Part shown: positions 1 to 7,150 of the stretch, one piece after another
How the letters are laid out: every line of letters begins with the position of its first letter
How positions within the stretch are numbered: position 1 is the stretch's first letter
Assembly (NCBI GenBank): GCA_002340405.1
Contig: DDLZ01000156.1
Coordinates: 1 to 24,986, forward strand
DNA: 24,986 nucleotides
Reading direction: 5' to 3'
Source: Bacteroidales bacterium UBA2559
Lineage (GTDB): Bacteria > Bacteroidota > Bacteroidia > Bacteroidales > Bacteroidaceae
Program-made: the position numbers and the translations under genes
The notes under the pieces: model-generated
What the model saw: the letters and a program-made list of their open reading frames with translations, nothing else
The model's database searches: none
What the model was told of the DNA's origin: nothing

Positions 1-883
1 TGTAATAGCTGTCTGTTTCAATAAATCTATTAAAAGAACGATACTTATCCATGCTGTTCAGTTTTAAAAAATGATCAGTGATAAACTCGGTATCATCTTC
101 TGTTATGTCTTGTATGTCATCATACGTTATCAATTCATCCGATTTAATTTGAAATAAACAGCCCAAATCACTATTGGTCAATCCAAACAACCTAAAATCA
201 TAATGCAAGAAAAAATGTAAAGAACCATCTCTTACATAAAAATCCATATTATCTGAGCGACCTGTCCAGTAAATATTCCAAAATTTGGGCATATTCAACA
301 GTTTGGACAGAATCTTGCCCTCATTATTAATAACCTTGATAAGGTTGCGATTGTGATGAGTAATGGCATAATATTTATTGTTTATCTTAAATACTTTATC
401 TGCCATTTCAAATTCTTGTCTATTTATAGTCCCAATAAAAGTGCCACCAGTATTATAACAGTTCAATTTCTGACCATCAAAAATATATAAAGTATCTTTT
501 TCTATAAATGAGTTACTCACAAATACAACTTCTCCGTGACCACGGCCCAGTAAATTTTTCTTCAACAACAAACTGTCATTTGACAATGAAACTATTTGTA
601 ATTGAGCATGATTATTATCCAAAAAAATCAGGGTATTTTTATTGCGGAAAACATGTGGTTCATCTAACGGGAACATCAACTCAACAGGTAACGGGACAAC
701 AGACATTCTCCCTATATGGTTTAAATAATCCGCCGAGTCAGCATAAACCTTCTCCAGTACCAAAAGGGTATCAGATTGAATAGCATAAAAGGAATCGACA
801 AATTCTGAGGCTCTTTTGTAATTACAAGATAACAAGAGACAGGTACAAATTAATAGATTAAATGTATTTTTAAAACTCTCCAT
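1..883 (-). CDS. 6-bladed beta-propeller lipoprotein (BF3164-like), partial
   Basis: The reading frame opens with ATG at 883 and stays open for 294 codons to the left edge, so the C-terminus is missing. The N-terminus is a lipoprotein signal: a hydrophobic stretch ending in LLSC with the acceptor Cys at residue 20. The visible body is rich in short beta-strand-like segments (LQIVSLSND, DTLYIFDGQK, LIKVINNEGK), as expected of a propeller. Residues 113-118 read GRGHGE, matching motifs in the three propeller lipoproteins at the right end of the window. The molecular function of this family is not known to me; a periplasmic or surface binding role is inference. It is AT-rich compared with the metabolic genes. 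A TAACTTGC box at 944-951 (minus strand) could be its -7 element, but no good -33 partner is visible. Confidence 0.85.
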   Translation of the reverse strand, partial: MESFKNTFNLLICTCLLLSCNYKRASEFVDSFYAIQSDTLLVLEKVYADSADYLNHIGRMSVVPLPVELMFPLDEPHVFRNKNTLIFLDNNHAQLQIVSLSNDSLLLKKNLLGRGHGEVVFVSNSFIEKDTLYIFDGQKLNCYNTGGTFIGTINRQEFEMADKVFKINNKYYAITHHNRNLIKVINNEGKILSKLLNMPKFWNIYWTGRSDNMDFYVRDGSLHFFLHYDFRLFGLTNSDLGCLFQIKSDELITYDDIQDITEDDTEFITDHFLKLNSMDKYRSFNRFIETDSYY

Positions 884-1026
884 ATTTCTAATACATTAAT
901 GTCCGGTGAGTTCGATATTGTCCCCAAAAATGTGTAAAGAGTCGCAAGTTAGTAAAATATTGTAAGATATTATTAAAACAAAAACAGAATTTTAAAGAGA
1001 GACCGTTTATTAAATTTAGTTTGTAA

Positions 1027-1045
1027 GCTCTGACTTCATCAGAGC
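1027..1045. terminator. Small perfect hairpin, possible terminator of the tamL-hydrolase unit
   Basis: GCTCTGA and TCAGAGC form a 7-bp perfect inverted repeat around a 5-base loop. On the minus strand it lies about 180 bases after the hydrolase stop and before the next minus-strand gene, a reasonable place for a terminator. There is no clear T-run after it on either strand, so the call is weak. Confidence 0.25.
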
Positions 1046-1080
1046 ATGAGTTATAAATTAACAGACTACCCGCACACAAA

Positions 1081-1222
1081 CGGAGTACTCGTGTGAATGG
1101 AGTGCTCGTAAGCGGACAGACACTCGGCGGCGGTCAGAGCGACTCGTAAGCGGACAGAGCGACTCGTAAGCGGACAGAGCGACTCGTAAGCGGACAGAGC
1201 GGCTCGTAAGCGGACAGAGCGG
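1081..1222. repeat. 20-bp tandem repeat, about 4 good copies plus degenerate ones
   Basis: The unit gactcgtaagcggacagagc occurs at 1141-1160, 1161-1180 and 1181-1200 without change and at 1201-1220 with one change. Degenerate copies precede these: 1121-1140 matches at 15 of 20 positions, 1103-1120 is an 18-base version, and 1081-1102 keeps only parts of the unit. The array begins two bases after the stop codon of the minus-strand hydrolase (stop at 1225-1227). It is more GC-rich than the flanking sequence to its left. Confidence 0.9.
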
Positions 1223-1224
1223 CT

Positions 1225-2028
1225 TTACTCCAGAATGTAGAGCTTGCTCGGAGTGGTGCGTTTTAAGGCGCACAGCTCTACGTCCTTGCCGGGTATTATC
1301 CCGACGCCGCGAAGCTTGTACTCAACGGTCTTATAAGCAATTTCGGGATGGTTATTCTCTTCGCTGAGATGACAAAGCCATATGTGCTTAAGGTTGGGGG
1401 TTATATTCTCTGCAAGGAAATTGGCCGTAGTCTTATTGCTCAGATGCCCGAAAGGACTGGTTATCCTCTCCTTAAGGAACTGCGGATAGTTTCCCATACG
1501 GAGCATATCCTCGTCATAGTTCGTTTCGACAATCAAATAGTGAGCTTTAAGAATATATCTTGCAGCCGTATCGGTTATGTGTCCCAGGTCAGTGACGAAG
1601 CATAACACCTTTCCGTCAACCTCAATATGGTATCCCACATTGTCGGTGCCGTCATGAGGAACCTCAAAGGCTGTGATGCGAAAATCGCGAAACAAAAAGG
1701 GAGTCTCCTTCTCAATATACCTTACGCAACTCTCAAGTTTTTTTACTGTACAGTAGTTGTTGTTGATTCCTGCATGGGTCTCTTTTGTTGCATAGATAGG
1801 AATACCACACTTCTCACCAAGATTGCCCAATGATTTGATATGGTCAGCATGGTCATGTGTGACAAATACTGCCGAAACTCTCTCGAACGGAATGCCGGCA
1901 TCCCTAAGATACCCCTTAATCTGTTTGACAGGAATGCCGCCATCGATTAGTATTCCGTAATCTTCGGTGCCAAGATAGTAGCAGTTTCCGCTGCTCCCAC
2001 TTGACAGACTCATAAAATGAATTTTCAT
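1225..2028 (-). CDS. MBL-fold metallo-hydrolase, YycJ/WalJ-like
   Basis: The 267-residue protein is a metallo-beta-lactamase-fold hydrolase. It begins with the SLSSGSSGNC segment (residues 7-16) typical of the YycJ/WalJ group and carries the metal-binding motif THDHADH with His58, His60, Asp62 and His63. Further conserved elements are VPHDGTDNVGY, FVTDLGH and CHLSEENNHPE. Relatives are predicted single-strand DNA exonucleases or nucleases; the substrate here is inferred from family only. No signal peptide is present, so it should be cytoplasmic. The start ATG lies 44 bases after the tamL stop on the same strand, so the two are probably cotranscribed. The stop codon abuts a 20-bp tandem repeat array. 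Confidence 0.9.
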   Translation of the reverse strand: MKIHFMSLSSGSSGNCYYLGTEDYGILIDGGIPVKQIKGYLRDAGIPFERVSAVFVTHDHADHIKSLGNLGEKCGIPIYATKETHAGINNNYCTVKKLESCVRYIEKETPFLFRDFRITAFEVPHDGTDNVGYHIEVDGKVLCFVTDLGHITDTAARYILKAHYLIVETNYDEDMLRMGNYPQFLKERITSPFGHLSNKTTANFLAENITPNLKHIWLCHLSEENNHPEIAYKTVEYKLRGVGIIPGKDVELCALKRTTPSKLYILE

Positions 2029-2072
2029 TATGTTGTTTTATTTTTTCCATACCTGTTTTGCTTTGCATGTTG

Positions 2073-4412
2073 TTAAAACGGATATCCCACCGCTAAATGA
2101 AATGCGAAGTCACGTCCGAAATTGGGGTTTAGTAATGGGATACGCTGATAAACCGTATTCCCGGCCGGGTTGTAGGCTTTCATACCGCCATCAACCCTGA
2201 GGACAAAAAATCCCAGATCCATCCTTATTCCGGCACCGTACGAGACAGCTATCTGCTTATAGAATGAGTCAAAAAAGAATTGACCACCCGGCTGTTCCTC
2301 GTACTCACGAATAGTCCATATATTGCCGGCATCAAGAAATAACGCTCCGTTCAGTTTCCAGAACAGTTTTGACCGGAATTCCAAACTGGCACCTATTTTT
2401 ATGTCACCGGACTGCTTGATATAGTCTATTGCCTTGTCATTGCCCAGATATGTTCCCGGGCCAAGTTCACGGACAGACCAACCCCGGACGCTGTTAGCGC
2501 CGCCTGCAAAGTACCGCTTTTCAAACGGAAGACTGGTGGAGTTATTGTATGGCACCGCAATTCCCCACTCCACATGGAGCAGGAGATTGTTGATGGCATC
2601 GATCCTCCAGTTGCCCGTAAACGAAAAATCATGCTTCACATACTGTGCAAAAGCTATATTCATAACCTCATACTGACCATTGGCATTCTTTTCGCTTTCC
2701 AACAGTTTCGATGCGGCATAGAGTATATTACCCGATGTTTCCGCTCCTATGCGGACCGAATACTGGAAAGGGCTGACAGATTTCAGCCGGAAATTGGAAT
2801 AGTAGTAGTTATATCCTATTTTGGTTATGAGCAGATTCTCGTAGTTATATTTCAAAATTGAGTTTTTGGAGGTTATGGGATCCAGATACTCCTTTTTAAA
2901 GTGATCCGATATCCACGGTAGCACAATATAGTTGATGTCCAACACATCCAGACGATGTGATTTGCGCCAGCCGTCGCTCCACAGATAGCTCCATCCGGCC
3001 GAGAATATGGTCTTGTAAAATTCCGGACGGTTTTGCGAATTGACCTTCAGACTGAACTGTGAGGTAGCCTGGCTTCGACGCTGCTGCGCCTGTGAGACCA
3101 GCGGCAGAAGCAGTTCAGGAAAGTCAAGATTGGCCTCAAGTCCGTATTCCAGATAGGTATCGCCTGAATAGCCGGGCAGATTGGTTATTGATTCGTATGC
3201 GCCGCGAAGCTTGAGAGTAAACTGTTCGGAACCGCGGAACAGGTTTCTGTTCATGAAAGAAACCGATGCGGCGGCTCCAAGATCACCTGCGGTATTGGTC
3301 CCTTCCATCTCAAAGCTGAATGAGTGCTTTGGAAGGTTAACAAGATAGACGTTGGTTTTGAGCCTGTCAGCCGTACCCGGCAGCGGTTCAAAACGTATGT
3401 TCGTATATCGGAGTATTCCCAGACGGGAGAGTGACGAGTAGGTCTTCGACACGGAATCGGTGTTGTACAGCATCCCTTCACGGAGAAACGAATGGCTGTC
3501 AAGAACCGATGGACGCAATAGGGGTTTCTCTTCATCGTAAGGATAAAAAAGTCGGAAACCTTTATAATCTATCGTCTTCAACGTATCATCCCTGTCCGAT
3601 GAAAAATTAGGAGTGTCCATAAGATAATAATCTATATCGGACAGGTAATATTGAGTATGCGGGTTGGGATTGCCTTCGGCATCACTCCCCTCGCCTGCAA
3701 CAATAACGTTAAGACCGGCCTCGTAACTAAGGTTTACAGTGTCGGCTACATACGAAATGTAGTCTTTGTTAAATGAGTAATAACCGTGCTTATGAAGCAG
3801 CTCCGTTATTCTGGTACGTTCGGAATCCAGAATTCCTGCATCCAGATTGATCCCCTTCTTAAGGAGCGAATGCACCTGGTTATCCTCCAAAATAATCGCT
3901 ATCTGAGGATCTGAAACCGTATAGCGTATCTCATCCACAACATAGACGTCGCCGGGGTAAAGTTCGTAGCGCACAGAGGCTTTTCCCCTCTTTGAATAGG
4001 ATGTTTTGACATCAACATCGGCCTTCAGATATCCGGAGTTGATCAGCGCACGTTTCATATCCTTTTCCGATGCGTCGGTTAAGATTTCATCCAGTATGAC
4101 AGGTTCCTCGCCCCATTTTCTAAGAGTCCGGTTTACCCATCTGTCCGGATTTGAGGCGCCCGAAAGTGAGTAAATCCTCAGCGGGAAACGGAACAGTCCG
4201 AACCATCTGGAATTGGGTTCCTGATATGAATAGTTCCTGTAGTCCGATGCAAGATCGCTCTTTTTGACTGTCCTGTCTGACTTAGAGGGCAATGTCACTT
4301 CAATCTTGTCCAGCAGATACTCTCCTTCGGGGACATATTTATAAACAGAACATGAGGCAAGCCCCATCAGACCCGCCCAAACAGACAATACCGTTTTAAT
4401 AATTCTGTTCAT
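2073..4412 (-). CDS. tamL: TamL-type Omp85/BamA-family outer membrane lipoprotein
   Basis: The 779-residue protein combines a lipoprotein signal (LASC, acceptor Cys21) with an Omp85 architecture: POTRA-like N-terminal half to about residue 400, then a beta-barrel half ending in Phe (VGYPF). The sequence after the Cys (SVYKYVPEGEYLLDKIEV) is characteristic of Bacteroidota TamL, the lipidated version of TamA. GGANSVRGW at residues 637-645 is the Omp85 signature loop. Its role is expected to be insertion or assembly of outer-membrane proteins, with a TamB partner encoded elsewhere. An upstream in-frame ATG at 4469 exists, but the ATG at 4412 gives the proper signal peptide and lies downstream of a good promoter at 4427-4458. 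It shares a transcript with the hydrolase gene downstream. Confidence 0.9.
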   Translation of the reverse strand: MNRIIKTVLSVWAGLMGLASCSVYKYVPEGEYLLDKIEVTLPSKSDRTVKKSDLASDYRNYSYQEPNSRWFGLFRFPLRIYSLSGASNPDRWVNRTLRKWGEEPVILDEILTDASEKDMKRALINSGYLKADVDVKTSYSKRGKASVRYELYPGDVYVVDEIRYTVSDPQIAIILEDNQVHSLLKKGINLDAGILDSERTRITELLHKHGYYSFNKDYISYVADTVNLSYEAGLNVIVAGEGSDAEGNPNPHTQYYLSDIDYYLMDTPNFSSDRDDTLKTIDYKGFRLFYPYDEEKPLLRPSVLDSHSFLREGMLYNTDSVSKTYSSLSRLGILRYTNIRFEPLPGTADRLKTNVYLVNLPKHSFSFEMEGTNTAGDLGAAASVSFMNRNLFRGSEQFTLKLRGAYESITNLPGYSGDTYLEYGLEANLDFPELLLPLVSQAQQRRSQATSQFSLKVNSQNRPEFYKTIFSAGWSYLWSDGWRKSHRLDVLDINYIVLPWISDHFKKEYLDPITSKNSILKYNYENLLITKIGYNYYYSNFRLKSVSPFQYSVRIGAETSGNILYAASKLLESEKNANGQYEVMNIAFAQYVKHDFSFTGNWRIDAINNLLLHVEWGIAVPYNNSTSLPFEKRYFAGGANSVRGWSVRELGPGTYLGNDKAIDYIKQSGDIKIGASLEFRSKLFWKLNGALFLDAGNIWTIREYEEQPGGQFFFDSFYKQIAVSYGAGIRMDLGFFVLRVDGGMKAYNPAGNTVYQRIPLLNPNFGRDFAFHLAVGYPF

Positions 4413-4426
4413 ATCAATGCAAACCG

Positions 4427-4458
4427 CAAATTTACAGAAAGAATGCCGCCTATACAAA
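4427..4458 (-). promoter_or_regulatory. Bacteroides-type promoter of tamL
   Basis: On the minus strand TTTG (4455-4458) is followed after exactly 20 bases by TAAATTTG (4427-4434). These match the -33 and -7 boxes of the Bacteroidota primary sigma factor. The -7 box ends only 14 bases before the tamL ATG at 4412, so the leader would be about 10 bases or shorter. Confidence 0.6.
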
Positions 4459-4517
4459 GCTCTGCCCAAAAAAAAGATTTAACTTTACGCCCGCAGCCTT
4501 TAAAAATGTTTTAGAGC

Positions 4518-5285
4518 ATGTTTAGCCGCAACGACATAAAAAAAATCAAGAGTCTCGAACATAAAAAGTTCCGTTTGGAAACCGGTCTTTTTGTTGCCGA
4601 AGGTCACAAACTTGTACATGACCTGATGGCACATTTCAGTTGTGTACTCTATGCATCGACTGACGGACAGCCTGACAGTGCGGCTAAAATAAATGCCGAT
4701 AGAGTCGAACTGATAACCCGCAACGAACTTGAAAGGGCCAGCCTGCAACGTTCGCCGCAGGGAGTGATAGCACTTTTCAGGATCCCGGAATACCGGTGTT
4801 CAATGAAGGATGCGGCAAACACATCGCTCGTTCTGGCACTGGACGGGATACAGGATCCCGGCAATCTGGGTACCATAGTTAGAATTGCCGACTGGTTCGG
4901 TATAAAGGATGTTTTCTGTTCTGCCGATACGGCCGACATTTATGGTCCTAAAGCCGTACAAGCCACCATGGGGGCTATGGCAAGGGTACGCCTGCACTAC
5001 GTTAACCTGTATGACGAGCTAAAGGAGCTGCCCGGCTCTTTGCCCATATATGGGACAACCCTGGACGGCGATGACATTTACAAAAGTAAACTGTCGTCAC
5101 ACGGGGTCATAATAATGGGAAACGAAAGCAGCGGGATCAGGGCGGAGATAAAACCCCTTGTCAGAAAAAGGCTCTACATACCAAGCTGGCCTACCGGCGC
5201 CGCAACATCGGAATCACTCAACGTCGCCGCCGCCACCGCCATCATCTGTGCCGAGTTCCGCAGGCGGGGAGGGCAAGGAGGGTAA
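4518..5285 (+). CDS. SpoU/TrmH-family RNA 2'-O-methyltransferase
   Basis: This 255-residue protein has an N-terminal substrate-binding region (about 1-95, with FVAEGHKLV) and a C-terminal SPOUT methyltransferase domain. The three SpoU motifs are present: motif 1 with Asn116 and Arg122 (DPGNLGTIVR), motif 2 GNESSG at 201-206, and motif 3 SESLNVAAA at 231-239, which forms the knotted SAM site. It should methylate a ribose in rRNA or tRNA; the target nucleotide cannot be read from sequence. It is transcribed divergently from tamL with 105 bases between starts; a TAACTTTA box at 4480-4487 may be its -7 element. Its last 72 bases overlap the convergent DUF4296 gene. Confidence 0.92.
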   Translation: MFSRNDIKKIKSLEHKKFRLETGLFVAEGHKLVHDLMAHFSCVLYASTDGQPDSAAKINADRVELITRNELERASLQRSPQGVIALFRIPEYRCSMKDAANTSLVLALDGIQDPGNLGTIVRIADWFGIKDVFCSADTADIYGPKAVQATMGAMARVRLHYVNLYDELKELPGSLPIYGTTLDGDDIYKSKLSSHGVIIMGNESSGIRAEIKPLVRKRLYIPSWPTGAATSESLNVAAATAIICAEFRRRGGQGG

Positions 5286-6068
5286 CCGGTTCTGATGATA
5301 CCTCATAAGGCTGATCCCCGAAACTACCAGCATAGAATTTCTGTTATCGGTAGAATCCAGATAGTTTATTGAGCCGGTAATCGATGTCATAGCCTTCGCT
5401 GAATCCAAATTCAGGGTCAGAACCGTACGGCCGTTCTCCCTTAGAATGGTATCTACGGTCGAAATACTGTCATTGTAGCGAACCGACAATGAAAGGTAGG
5501 CCATATGAGGAACACTGTCATCGGGGGTGACAAACGCATTATCGGCAGTCCAGACAAGTGTATCGCCTCTGTAGAAAGTGGTGTCCTGAGCTATTGAGAA
5601 TGTCAGTCTGTTCATAAAGACCGATGTGTTGAAGATGTTCAGTCTGTCCTGATACCAAATATCGACACTGTCGCCCGATATTGTCCCGACCACTGCTCTC
5701 TTATCAATTTCCTGAATAGCCTTCAGAGACTGGTTATATTCCTTCTCGATCCTTTCGGAGAGGCGTTTATATATTTCGGCAAGCTCCTTGGGATTGCGGG
5801 TGTACCATATTAGCGAGTTGTCAAACTGTTCTTTGGTTATTCCGTTCTTGCTGAAACTCCAATAAAGGTATGAGTCTCGGGCATATCGCTCTGCGGGTGG
5901 AAGCTCCGTCACTATCGCCTGAGCCAGATGATAATCGTACAAGACCGCCTCCATCTTCCTTGGTGAAAGGACATCATCGGGACGTCTTACCCTGCAGCCG
6001 GAAAAGGTCATCAGAAGCAGCAGTGCAATTAATAAACCAAATGTATTAGTTTTAATTTTCCTTCTCAT
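5214..6068 (-). CDS. DUF4296 lipoprotein
   Basis: The 284-residue protein begins with a lipoprotein signal (hydrophobic run ending in FSGC) and then the DUF4296 hallmark, RRPDDVLSPRKMEAVLYDYHLAQAI, followed by KNGITKEQFDNSLIWYTRN and a heptad-like EIYKRLSERIE segment. The remainder is strand-rich and unassigned. Function is unknown. It is the last gene of the ileS - dksA-like - lspA unit, an arrangement known from other Bacteroidales. The ATG at 6068 was chosen because it gives a normal signal peptide; it overlaps the lspA end by 17 bases, suggesting translational coupling. An upstream in-frame ATG at 6110 would put extra residues before the signal. The C-terminal tail (ELGTDDGGGGGDVE) is low complexity and runs antisense into the methyltransferase gene. 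Confidence 0.85.
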   Translation of the reverse strand: MRRKIKTNTFGLLIALLLLMTFSGCRVRRPDDVLSPRKMEAVLYDYHLAQAIVTELPPAERYARDSYLYWSFSKNGITKEQFDNSLIWYTRNPKELAEIYKRLSERIEKEYNQSLKAIQEIDKRAVVGTISGDSVDIWYQDRLNIFNTSVFMNRLTFSIAQDTTFYRGDTLVWTADNAFVTPDDSVPHMAYLSLSVRYNDSISTVDTILRENGRTVLTLNLDSAKAMTSITGSINYLDSTDNRNSMLVVSGISLMRYHQNRLPSLPSPPAELGTDDGGGGGDVE

Positions 6069-6744
6069 TGTTCTTACCGGAATCTTGACAATGAGACTGT
6101 TCGTCTTCATCGGAATCACGGTAAACCAGCCCCATGTTAACCACTTTATTATAAAAAATGATCAGGACCAACATACCGCATGTGATGCAGGAATCGGCAA
6201 AATTGAATACGGGACTGAAGAATATGCCGCCGCCGACCAAAGGCATCCAGTCAGGCCATCTCCATAAAGGGAAATAGAACATATCGACCACCTTGCCATA
6301 TAAGAAAGGGGCATATCCTGTACCGAACCCGGTCAGCTCTGCTACCTGAAAAGGGGTGCTCTCGGTAAAGATCAATCCATAGAACATGCTGTCAAAAAGA
6401 TTACCTGCCGCACCTGCCAAAATAAAAGCCACAGTGACCACATATCCTGTAGGGAACCCTTTGTTGAGGATTTTGACCAGATACCATCCAAAAAGCGATA
6501 TAACAACTATCCGAAAGAGTGACAGGAATAACTTTCCTATAAGTTCCATTCCAAACGCCATTCCGGAATTTTCGACAAAAAGAATTCTGAACCATTGGGT
6601 TATAAATATCTCTTCGCCAATGGTCATATTGGTCTTGACTATAATTTTGATGATCTGATCTATCAAAAGTACAGACAGAATTATGATAACAGCCAGACGA
6701 CCCTGAGATGAAACCGCAGTTTTCTCCTTCAGATCTTTTTCCAT
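6052..6744 (-). CDS. lspA: Lipoprotein signal peptidase (signal peptidase II)
   Basis: LspA cleaves the signal peptide of prolipoproteins at the lipid-modified Cys in the inner membrane. The 230-residue protein has four hydrophobic segments, the VENSGMAFG motif near residue 57, and the two catalytic aspartates: Asp118 in AGNLFDS and Asp184 in FNFADS. It is longer than the roughly 160-residue proteobacterial enzyme, because of a longer loop between the aspartates and a charged C-terminal tail of about 30 residues; such length is usual in Bacteroidota. It starts 9 bases after the dksA-like stop and overlaps the next gene, so it is within an operon. The window encodes several likely substrates. 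Confidence 0.95.
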   Translation of the reverse strand: MEKDLKEKTAVSSQGRLAVIIILSVLLIDQIIKIIVKTNMTIGEEIFITQWFRILFVENSGMAFGMELIGKLFLSLFRIVVISLFGWYLVKILNKGFPTGYVVTVAFILAGAAGNLFDSMFYGLIFTESTPFQVAELTGFGTGYAPFLYGKVVDMFYFPLWRWPDWMPLVGGGIFFSPVFNFADSCITCGMLVLIIFYNKVVNMGLVYRDSDEDEQSHCQDSGKNNEKEN

Positions 6745-6753
6745 CCTGCAAAA

Positions 6754-7131
6754 TTAACGCTTTTTCTGTTTAGCCTCAATGGTAAGCGTAGCATGAGGTA
6801 CCGCGTACAGACGCTCCTTGGGAATCAGTTTGCCGGTCTCACGGCAAATACCGTAAGTCTTGTTCTCAATACGCACAAGTGCGGCCTGAAGTGACTGGAT
6901 AAATTTCATCTGTCGCTGTGCAAGACGGGTAGTCTCCTCTTTTGATAGAGTGGTTGCCCCCTCTTCCATAACCTTATAGGTGGGAGAGGTGTCATCAGTG
7001 CTGTTGTTGTCTGCATTCATAAGCGAAGCTTTGAGCGCATCGTAATTTCTCTGGGCAACTTCCAGTTTCTCATTAATTATCTGACGGAACTCCTCGAGTT
7101 CCTGATCAGAATAGCGACTCTTCTTTACCAT
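6754..7131 (-). CDS. TraR/DksA-family protein with degenerate zinc finger
   Basis: The 125-residue protein has an N-terminal helical, coiled-coil-like half and the C-terminal DksA/TraR signature YGICRETGKLIPKERLYAVPHA at about 93-114. DksA proteins bind RNA polymerase through the secondary channel and modulate ppGpp-dependent transcription. Here only one cysteine (Cys96) of the usual four zinc ligands is left, which I recall as common in the Bacteroidota version. The acidic tip that defines DksA function cannot be placed with certainty. The gene lies 19 bases after the ileS stop and 9 before lspA, so it is cotranscribed with both. It could be a regulator or a diverged structural relative. Confidence 0.88.
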   Translation of the reverse strand: MVKKSRYSDQELEEFRQIINEKLEVAQRNYDALKASLMNADNNSTDDTSPTYKVMEEGATTLSKEETTRLAQRQMKFIQSLQAALVRIENKTYGICRETGKLIPKERLYAVPHATLTIEAKQKKR

Positions 7132-7150
7132 GGTTAATAAAATTAGGTTA

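Larger units (their letters stand above)
884..1224. other. Gene-free stretch between two minus-strand genes
   Basis: This 341-bp stretch has no convincing coding frame; the short minus-strand frames in it are translations of the tandem repeat or of AT-rich sequence. It holds, from right to left, the 20-bp tandem repeat next to the hydrolase stop codon, a perfect 7-bp hairpin at 1027-1045, and the AT-rich upstream region of the left-edge lipoprotein gene. Confidence 0.7.

Noticed and set aside
508..783. Plus-strand 91-codon frame at the left end
   Set aside because: It is antisense to the propeller lipoprotein frame, which has a signal peptide and family motif.
1081..1222. CRISPR array
   Set aside because: The repeats are directly tandem with no spacers between units and no cas genes nearby.
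1058..1273. Minus-strand 71-codon frame through the 20-bp repeats
   Set aside because: Its protein is only a translation of the tandem repeat and its start lies inside the hydrolase gene.
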